A stretch of 64,000 bases of DNA from Trichobilharzia szidati (taxonomy: Eukaryota; Platyhelminthes; Trematoda; Strigeidida; Schistosomatidae): assembly GCA_944472155.2 (NCBI GenBank), contig OX235273.1, positions 87,910,793 through 87,974,792 on the forward strand, in the 5' to 3' direction. Positions 53,093-61,508 of the stretch are shown piece by piece. Made by a program: the position numbers and the translations under genes. The first letter of the stretch is position 1; the number at the start of each line of letters is the position of its first letter. The notes under the pieces are model-generated. The model worked only from the letters and a program-made list of their open reading frames with translations, made no database searches and was not told the DNA's origin.

Positions 53093-54937
53093 CTAAGTTG
53101 GAAAATCGTCGTTGAGTTCATTTGCTGACCCACCTCCGACATCTATATCCTCAACTCTCAATGGTAACACACCCATGACATTGTATCTTGAAATGCAGAT
53201 GACTAACAAACATACTACATATCTGACTAACCAAGCGAAGGAACAGAGTAATTTACACCAAATATGATAACATTCAAATAGTAACTTGAAACTTGAAAGG
53301 TCTTTATTCGTGCAAGTCAGTTTTACAATTATACTCTCATACACAGTTGGTCTATCATCACTAATCTGGCCATTGACTTTCGTCCTTTCAAACGAACCGA
53401 TACCAGCATAATCACAGTATAAAACACATGGGTTCATGGACATCCCTTTCATTGTGGATGACAACACCAACGACGACTGACTGATACAAGTTGATGAACT
53501 TAACGGCGCATCAAAAGCTGTCACTGTTCGACCTTCAGAAGGCTGTCTAACTGCAAGATTACCACCACTGCTGTCTTTTATTATTAGCTCCAGTTTAGCT
53601 TTAACATCTGTCGACAGTTGGGCTACACGCTGATCATTTACACTGACGGTCCCATAAGTATCCATACCTTCTGCAACCGCATCTGCCCTTAATTCTACTT
53701 CACGTTCAAGTTGTACAGAACCTTTGTCAGACTCAGTAGTAGTAGGCGTTCCGCTCGTCTCATCATGATCAGCCAAAGACAAATGTGCACTTTCATGATC
53801 ATTATCACAAATACTCGCTTCATCGCCGTTTATATGGTCGACTTTATCATTTTCAACCTCTTTAATAACAGCGGTAGATGATTTGGGTTCTTCCTCATGA
53901 ATCCTTAAAAGTTTTATACCTCTACTCTGACTAGTAATACCTTGAAAACTTGTGGAGTCATAACCTGGTTTCACATTTGGCTTGCCACTAAACTTGCTCA
54001 CTGCTTTACAGTTCGCTTTTGTATGCAATTCTTGCAAACGTGTAAAACACAACCGTGTTTGTTTCACAACCTGTAACCTATCTGTTGTGGACGTCGCACG
54101 AGAGCTAGCACATTCATTAAGTTTGTATGGATTACTAGACACCATATAACTTTCTCGATATCCACTTCTCTGAGACCCTTTCGTCATAAATGACTGCGAT
54201 TTGCTCTCTGACTTCACTATTCCAGGGATGGGATGCACTATACCGGCGAACTTGCTCATAGCTTGGTTAACAATGTCTTTCACCAGTTTCAGAATATCAT
54301 CGAACCCTGGTTCTAAACCTTCATCCTCTATACGAGAGCTTATCTTCACCCATTTCCTTTGCAGTCGAGTAGGTAGGCGTCTCGCTATCACCTCTAGGAC
54401 AGAACTCGAGTTCAGATCACTCATGCAATTCATCGAAACCAACGTATTCTTGTAGGTCATCAGATTATCCAAAAACTCAGTGAGTGCCTTGGAGTCATCT
54501 CGTAATTGACTACCATTACCCTTGACAGCCTCGAATACATTCCTTACAATCATCGAAGGTCTTCCAAACCTTTGACGCAGGATACGCATAGACTCTGTGT
54601 ATCCCTCCCTAGGTGGCAGAAACTTGCAGCACTGTATTGCACTCACCGCACCTCCGGCATAATACCTCAACAAGTACATTAGTTTCATTTCATCACTTAA
54701 TTTCAGACCCTCCAGCATGACTTTGATTTCTTTCGCAAAGTGAGGAAAGTCAGCAGGATTCCCTTCAAAGCACCTAAGCTCAAACTTCCGTGGCTTCAAG
54801 CAACTTATTGCCCTGGCTGGTACATCATGCTTGTCCAACATAGCATCAGACATAACATTACACACATTAGACAAGTCATCGAGACTTACTTTGTCGTCTG
54901 CCTCCAAAGTGCTTCGTCCTTTCCTTGGCCCAGGCAT
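53093..54937 (-). CDS. Gag of BEL/Pao type, copy A (intact)
   Basis: 614 residues from MPGPRKGRSTLEADDKVSLD. Residues about 50-190 hold the Pao-type gag core: LRCFEGNPADFPHFAKEIKV, LSDEMKLMYLLRYYAGGAVS, ILRQRFGRPSMIVRNVFEAV and EFLDNLMTYKNTLVSM. At about residue 300, LCFTRLQELHTKANCKA looks like a CCHC zinc knuckle (C-x2-C-x4-H-x4-C), but the second Cys is Arg. The C-terminal 300 residues are an acidic Ser/Thr-rich stretch, then a hydrophobic segment (LLCSFAWLVRYVVCLLVICI) and the ending VLPLRVEDIDVGGGSANELN. Gag would form the particle. No pol follows. Length alone is normal for a BEL gag plus an extra tail. Confidence 0.87.
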   Translation of the reverse strand: MPGPRKGRSTLEADDKVSLDDLSNVCNVMSDAMLDKHDVPARAISCLKPRKFELRCFEGNPADFPHFAKEIKVMLEGLKLSDEMKLMYLLRYYAGGAVSAIQCCKFLPPREGYTESMRILRQRFGRPSMIVRNVFEAVKGNGSQLRDDSKALTEFLDNLMTYKNTLVSMNCMSDLNSSSVLEVIARRLPTRLQRKWVKISSRIEDEGLEPGFDDILKLVKDIVNQAMSKFAGIVHPIPGIVKSESKSQSFMTKGSQRSGYRESYMVSSNPYKLNECASSRATSTTDRLQVVKQTRLCFTRLQELHTKANCKAVSKFSGKPNVKPGYDSTSFQGITSQSRGIKLLRIHEEEPKSSTAVIKEVENDKVDHINGDEASICDNDHESAHLSLADHDETSGTPTTTESDKGSVQLEREVELRADAVAEGMDTYGTVSVNDQRVAQLSTDVKAKLELIIKDSSGGNLAVRQPSEGRTVTAFDAPLSSSTCISQSSLVLSSTMKGMSMNPCVLYCDYAGIGSFERTKVNGQISDDRPTVYESIIVKLTCTNKDLSSFKLLFECYHIWCKLLCSFAWLVRYVVCLLVICISRYNVMGVLPLRVEDIDVGGGSANELNDDFPT

Positions 54938-55061
54938 TATTGAACTTTACCAGACGATCCAGAGAAGTTCCAATTAACACTCGACCAAAGAAGACTTGCA
55001 GACGCAACGAAAGACGAATTGCCACCAAATACAGCGAATACATCCAGAAACCATCAGAAAC

Positions 55062-55407
55062 TGTCAATGTCCAGGTCTAACTACCCTGGACTTAACGCTG
55101 TTCTTAGAAGACTTTCAGAAACTATTGTCAATAACCAACGCGAAAAACCAGAACACAAATTGGTGATTCAAGAATCCTATATTCTTGCGCCAATACAGAA
55201 CCAACCACAAGGTTATTGTACACAAAGTCTAAGGATAAATGTTATAACAATTAATCACAATAATACTTCTGATAGTTTTTCTCTGTCTTCTAACAAACAG
55301 CGAACGATAGAACGATGACTGCAGTATCGATGACTCCCGCCAAAATATGGAGTTGGGTTTGAGCAAACAACCATGAATTGATCGTTCGTTCTTCAACTAC
55401 TTTGACA
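55062..55407 (-). repeat. LTR2 (346 bp), shared middle LTR
   Basis: Serves as the 5' LTR of gag A and the 3' LTR of gag B. It differs from LTR3 at about 4 sites, mostly near its right end. Confidence 0.92.
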
Positions 55408-56389
55408 CTCCCCGGCAAAAAAGGGATCCATCCCTTTTTTCCATCACCACCAATACACGTTGACTTGGATACCAGTGCCAGAACCTGGGCCACAGGACAA
55501 AGCTGAAATGGAAAACAAACAACAAAGCCAACACACCACAGGCATACCCATAGCACAATCTCACTCGTCGACGACGACCTACGCCTTCCAGTTAAAGGCA
55601 TCGTCTTGACATCTTGCAACACGATCGCCACTTGCTAGAATGACTCTTGCAGAAAGCAACGTGACCATAGCAGCACCTCATGATACTCTTCACACATCCT
55701 CTTATCTATTCAGTACCAATTACCACTGCTATCACTTGTCACTCATTCTGCCTCAGTTCTAGTAACGGTGACGTATGCAAGCCTCAGTCGTCTACACTCT
55801 CGCTCCCCGGCGTGTGGGACCCCAGCCTGAATCGAAACATTCATTCTCAATCATTGATTCCACAGCTAATCCTTGTCTACATGTGCATGTCATTCTCAGC
55901 AGCAGCCTCCCCGGCGTATACAACCCATCTGCTGTCTTTAACATCAATCAATTCATTCACAGATGTAGAAGACTCGAAACAACTTCAGAAGTAAGCACGA
56001 CGAAATTTTAACAAAATTATACAATACAACAAAGTACGAAAACAACAAATAAACACAATGAATCCAAAAACACCAATTGATACGATAAACCATGCATATA
56101 TACAAACAGTACACATAACCTCGCAGAACATGTCTTGATGTAATTCCTTTGAAGAATCGCAGGACTTACAGCAGTACGCCTGCAACCCCTCTCAGGTTGA
56201 CGGGAAAATGTCCGAACACAAACAATATTAACCAACGAATAGATGAAAGATGACACCAAATCAATATATACAAAATGAACATATGTACAAAACAACACAC
56301 CAAGTATGCTGGACTGCGCTTCGACGTACTACCCTTGAAGAATTGTAGGACTTACAGCAGTACGCCTACACCCTTCTCAGGTTGACGCC
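55408..56389 (-). other. Internal B, non-gag part
   Basis: Homologous to 52101-53092, including the duplicated GGACTTACAGCAGTACGCCT block. No domain recognised. Confidence 0.6.
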
Positions 56390-58233
56390 CTAAGTTGGAA
56401 AATCGTCGTTGAGTTCATTTGCTGACCTCCTTCCAACATCTATATCCTCAACTCTGAATGGTAACACGCCCATGACATTGTATCGTGAAATGCAGATGAC
56501 TAACAAACATACTACATATCTGACCAACCAAGCGAAGGAACAGAGTAATTTACACCAAAGATGATAACATTCAAATAGTAACTTGAAACTTGAAAGGTCT
56601 TTATTCGTGCAAGTCAGTTTTACAATTACACTCTCATACACAGTTGGACTATCATCACTAATCTGGCCATTGACTTTCGTCCTTTCAAACGGACCGATAC
56701 AAGCATAATCAAAGTATAAGACACATGGGTTCATGGACATCCCTTTCATTGTGGATGACAACACCAACGACGACTGACTGATACAAGTTGATGAACTTAA
56801 CGGTGCATCAGAAGCTATCGCTGTTCGACCTTTAGAAGGCTGTCTAACTGCAAGATTACCACCACTGCTGTCTTTTATTATTAGCTCCAGTTTAGCTTTA
56901 ACATCTGTCGATAGTTGGGCTACACGCTGATCATTTACACTGACGGTCTCATGAGTATCCATACCTTCTGCAACCGCATCTGCCCTTAATTCTACTTCAC
57001 GTTCAAGTTGTACAGAACCTTTGTCTGACTCAGTAGTAGTAGGCATTCCGCTCGTCTCATCATGATCAGCCAAAGACAAATGTGCACTTTCATGATCATT
57101 ATCACAAATACTCACTTCATCGCCGTTAATATGGTCGACTTTATCATTTTCAACCTCTTTAATAACAGCAGTAGATGATTTGGGTTCTTCCTCATGAATC
57201 CTTAAAGGTTTCATACCTTTACTCTGACTAGTAATACCTTGAAAACTTGTGGAGTCATAACCTGATTTCACATTTAGCTTACCACTAAACTTGCTCACTG
57301 CTTCACAGTTCGCTTTTGTATGCACTTCTTGCAAACGTGTAAAACACAACCGTGTTTGTTTCACAACTTGTAACCTATCTGTTGGGGACGTCCCACGAAA
57401 GCTGTCACATTCATTAAGTTTGTATGGATTACTAGACACCATATAGCTTTCTCGATATCCACTTCTCTGAGACCCTTTCGTCATAAATGACTGCGATTTG
57501 CTCTCTGACTTCTCTATTCCAGGGATGGGATGCAGTATACTGGCGAACTTGCTCATAGCTTGGTTAACACTGTCTTTCACCAGTTTCAGAATATCATCGA
57601 AATTTGGCTCTAAACCTTCATCCTCTATACGAGAGCTTATCTTCACCCATTTCCTTTGCAGTCGAGTAGGTAGGCGTCTCGCTATCACCTCTAGGACAGA
57701 ACTCGAGTTCAGATCACTCATGCAATTCATCGAAACCAACGTATTCTTGTAGGTCATCAGATTATCCAAAAACTCAGTGAGTGCCTTGGAGTCATCTCGT
57801 AATTGACTACCATTACCCTTAACAGCCTCGAATACATTCCTCACAATCATCGAAGGTCTTCCAAACCTTTGACGCAGGATACGCATAGCCTCCGTGTATC
57901 CCTCCCTAGGTGGCAGAAACTTGCAGCACTGTATTGCACTCGCCGCACTTCCGGCACAATACCTCAACAAGTACATTAGTTTCATTTCATCACTTGGTTT
58001 CAGACCCTAAGCATGACTTCGATTTCTTTCGCAAAGTGAGGAAAGTCAGCAGGATTCCCTTCAAAGCACCTAGGCTCGAACTTCGGTGGCTTCAAGCAAC
58101 TTATCTCCCTGGCTGGTATATCATGCTTGTCCAACGTAACATCAGACATAACATTACACACATTAGACAAATCATCAAGACTTACATTGTCGTCTGCCTC
58201 CAAAGTGCTTCGTCCTTTCCTTGGCCCAGGCAT
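56390..58233 (-). pseudogene. Gag of BEL/Pao type, copy B (frameshifted)
   Basis: Closely matches copy A over its whole length. The N-terminal piece (58233-58000) and the rest (57985-56390) are in different frames: a one-base deletion beside the CAGACCCT block at about 58005-58012 breaks the frame after EIEVML. The Cys-to-Arg change in the zinc knuckle is shared with copy A, so it predates the duplication. The remaining 531 codons are open. Confidence 0.87.
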
Positions 58234-58357
58234 TATTGAACTTTACCAGACGATCCAGAGAAGTTCCAAATAACACTTGTCCAAAGAAGACTTGCAGACG
58301 CAACGAAAGACGAATTGCCACCAAATACAGCGAATACTTCCAAAAACTATCAGAAAC

Positions 58358-58703
58358 TGTCAATGTCCAGGTCTAACTACCCTGGACTTAACGCTGTTCT
58401 TAGAAGACTTTCAGAAACTATTGTCAATAACCAACGCGAAAAACCAGAACACAAATTGGTGATTCAAGAATCCTATATTCTTGCGCCAATACAGAACCAA
58501 CCACAAGGTTATTGTACACAAAGTCTAAGGATAAATGTTATAACAATTAATCACAATAATACTTCTGATAGTTTTTCTCTGTCTTCTAACAAACAGCGAA
58601 CGATAGAACGATGACTGCAGTATCGATGACTCCCGCCAAAATGTGGAGTTGGGTTTGAGCAAACAACCATGAATTGATCGTTCACTCTTCAACCACTTTG
58701 ACA
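58358..58703 (-). repeat. LTR3 (346 bp)
   Basis: The outer 5' LTR (- orientation) of the gag B unit. Followed at once by TGCTC, the right target duplication. Confidence 0.92.
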
Positions 58704-59800
58704 TGCTCTTTTGGCCGACCTGCGTTGTCTGCCCTGGTCTAGCGGTATTTGCACCAGTTGTTGTGTTATTGATCCAACGCTAGCCACTAGAGCTGAGATC
58801 AGTCGGTTTTGACCAAATTCACATGGTTCATTTTTCCTTTCTTTAGTCGTCTGCTATTCAATATTCGGTTAGCGGCACACGCGAACAATCCAAGAGAGGA
58901 GTCAAGCATGTAGTGCCCGTTTCACCTACTCTAGATGGGCTTGCAACTCAACCTCTGTCACTGTACTACCGCCTACAAACTGTTGCAGGTGGCGCAAGCA
59001 CTATGATAGGGATCTATATCCCGTTTTCTTCCTTTGAAGAAAAAGTTGTGTAAGCCGGTTTTCCGACATGGAGAGGTACTTCACCGCCTCGCAATTTAAT
59101 GCCTGGTATTGTTGTTGGTTTGAAAGGGAGGGTGAAGTATAGGGTCCCTCAACTCCTTGCAAAACTCCTTAGGTAACTGAGAACACACGTCTTTATATCT
59201 GGAGGATTCAGGTTTATTGCTATACCGGTCGAAGTGGTGCTCCATTTAAGCAAACCATAGTTCCAGGTCGTATCGATTTAATTTTGATGATTTAAATTAA
59301 TTAGTTGCTATAGGATACCCCTCCGAACAAGTATTGTTTAAAGTCATTTTCTACATTTGGCTAGCAGGATGTTATAATGAATAGAAATGACAGACAAAAC
59401 AGTACGTACGTGCAGAAATAATCCGAAAAACAACCCAAAAACAGAAATTTATGGATTATGGTCGACTATAATTAAATGGAAGGCAGAATATGAACGAAAC
59501 AGGGTCGTCAATCTAGAAACTGACTTTTCTGCAGAGATAATTACTCAGATTACAGACCAATAACTTTAACATTGTGGAAGACTGAGCTTGTTTTTGAACT
59601 ACTGTTTTACAAAGCATGGTAGAGGGCAAGCAGAGCGGAAACCTAGTCAGACACACAAAAGGGGCATTCACCAATCCATAGAAAGTCGAAATCTTGTATA
59701 TCATGTAGAAGAAGCAGTTTTTACTTGGTAACTCATTCCATTCATCCAATAGTTTTCTCAGTTGTGATTTGTGTCGCAGAAACTTCGACAATTTCTGAGT
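58704..59800. other. Right flank of the LTR composite, no gene recognised
   Basis: No convincing exon. A 92-codon - strand frame (59791-59513) has no motif. A DYRPITL-like string occurs on the + strand near 59551 but is not followed by RT blocks. Confidence 0.4.
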
Positions 59801-59824
59801 CTTGAACTTGGATTTTGGTTTATG

Positions 59825-60388
59825 TTTAGCCTCTCAGAACTTCAACTTAATCGTTCTTTGCATTAGGTAACAGTCTAAGCACATATTCTGTCTTCCCAAT
59901 TTTGTGAAGAACATGCTACGCTCCACCTTCTTGAGGGTGAGGTGACATTTTTCTCTGATTTTTGTTGTGCCAGTCTGCGGTAATGCATGTTGCCCTATGT
60001 ATAACATCGAGCTCCTGAACTCTAGTTCAAATTGCCAAGTCATTAAGGATTCTGCCCTCCTGATTAATTTCCCCGAACACATTTTGACCAATGATAAATT
60101 CCTTCCCAGTATTGTCTACTTCAAGTTTGAAATCCATGTCACCCATTAGAATTATCAGTGTCACTAGCAGGTTTCTGTCACCCCAAGTACTGCTTGCTGT
60201 TTTTAGGAGAAGTCCTTCTCCTTTTGTTTTGTATTGTTTGTAGGTGCGAGGCTAGTAAAACTGTAATTCCCATCCTTCTGTGTACGGTGATATGTACCAC
60301 TAAAGGCTCTGAGGCCATGCATTAGATCATACTTGTATCTCCAACCAACATGGAGCTTCATTAACGTTCCAGTCTTACGATAAGACAT
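59825..60388 (-). pseudogene. RTE-type endonuclease relic
   Basis: On the - strand, 60143-60020 reads MGDMDFKLEVDNTGKEFIIG, QNVFGEINQEGRILNDLA. This closely follows the RTE endonuclease block GDFNAKVG.DNTG.E..IG.HG.GE.N..G..L.DL, with the catalytic Asn-containing GDFN changed to GDMD. The frame then breaks, and ITADWHNKNQRKMSPHP resembles the following SPDG.TENQIDH region. Upstream (60388-60203), HGLRAFSG fits the ...W.GSG...YSG region weakly. It is a dead fragment without RT. Confidence 0.6.
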
Positions 60389-60399
60389 CTATGAAGAGC

Positions 60400-61400
60400 A
60401 TTTCCTAAGACTTTACTATAAAAAAGTTCAATATGGTCAATTTTCCAGTCATTCCTGGAAGTATCCTTTGTTTGTAAAGTCAAGTGAGTTTTAGTAATCC
60501 AACGGAAATTCAATTAAAGCATACTACTTATCAACAAGTAATCAATAATGACATGAATAATTATTTGGCAAATAGTTTTAACTACTAGAAGGTGTTCACT
60601 TTGATGGTCCTTATATAGCCCTTATCGAACGAGGCTATTATTTCCTTGATTTTATCAGAAGTCTCGTGCCACGCTTAATTTGAAAGGTTATTTGCGAATG
60701 AAAGTTGATTGATTAAATGCGTAATTCAACGGAGTTTCCAATTCATATTTTTGGCTTGGAGTACACTTTAACTCTTTGTGTCAGGGATGGATGGACAGAC
60801 ACTGATTAGATGGTAATCATACTTGCCGACACAGTTCTTTTTCTGATTTCGCACTCTTCTTTGGTTCTCTGACATGCTGGGCACTAATGGAAAAAGGAGA
60901 TCAGACATGTATTCTCTCGAAATTCCGAACATCATCCCCTGACCCTCTTTTTATCTGAAAGTACGATAAGATGAGGAGATTTTGTCTTCTTATTCGTTCC
61001 ATGTAAGATAAGCAGTTTGAAAGATCACTCTGTAATCACAACTGATTCTATCAAAGTTTTTGCTTCTTGTTCACGAAGTGATATAACCTTTACCCGTAGC
61101 TGGGTACCAGTTGAATTTAGTTACTACTGGATGAACTACTACGACAAAGAATACAGTGTGCATCCGAAATTCGGAATGACGTACACCTTAAGTAGAAAGC
61201 TCTCCTAATCTTGTCGACAGTTTTCGCTTTACATCGAAAAAGAACTAAGGAATCAAATCACTCTGAATTTCTAAGTGAACACAATAAAACACAAAATCGA
61301 GAGCATTTAATTTGTTACATGAAGTCCGTAGGTTGAAGATTGTTTTATTACACCAGTGGTAGAGAGACACTATCAAGCGCATAGTTTCGTTTCCAAAGAG
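60400..61400. other. Upstream region of the TMEM59-like gene
   Basis: No gene recognised. Some sequence near 60600-60950 may continue the RTE relic. A promoter is expected close to 61400 but no element is defined. Confidence 0.35.
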
Positions 61401-61508
61401 ATGGGGTGGTCGGTATTGTTGGTATCTGTCTTCTTCTCTTTCGCCGTAGCAGAAGATCTTCTGACGGCACCTAAAAATTGCAAAGAAACATGTATAACGA
61501 AATTTGAC
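61401..61508 (+). CDS. TMEM59: TMEM59-like exon 1: signal peptide
   Basis: Thirty-six codons ending TCITKFD|GTGAGT in phase 0. Confidence 0.78.

Larger units (their letters stand above)
51755..58703 (-). mobile_element. Gag-only BEL/Pao-type LTR element, tandem dimer sharing a middle LTR
   Basis: Structure: LTR1 (51755-52100), internal A (52101-55061), LTR2 (55062-55407), internal B (55408-58357), LTR3 (58358-58703). The three LTRs are each 346 bp, start TGTCA (TGTAA in LTR1) and end TGACA. TGCTC directly precedes LTR1 and directly follows LTR3, so the whole block is one insertion site with a 5-bp duplication, as in BEL/Pao. Both internal regions encode gag on the - strand and nothing resembling protease, RT, RNase H or integrase. 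About 1 kb between the gag stop and the 3' LTR has no recognised coding. A purine-rich GCCGGGGAG lies next to the 3' LTR, in the position of a polypurine tract. It is non-autonomous and would depend on a BEL/Pao helper. Confidence 0.9.

Noticed and set aside
59513..59791. DYRPITL-like string and 92-codon - strand frame as a reverse transcriptase
   Set aside because: No other RT block follows in either orientation.
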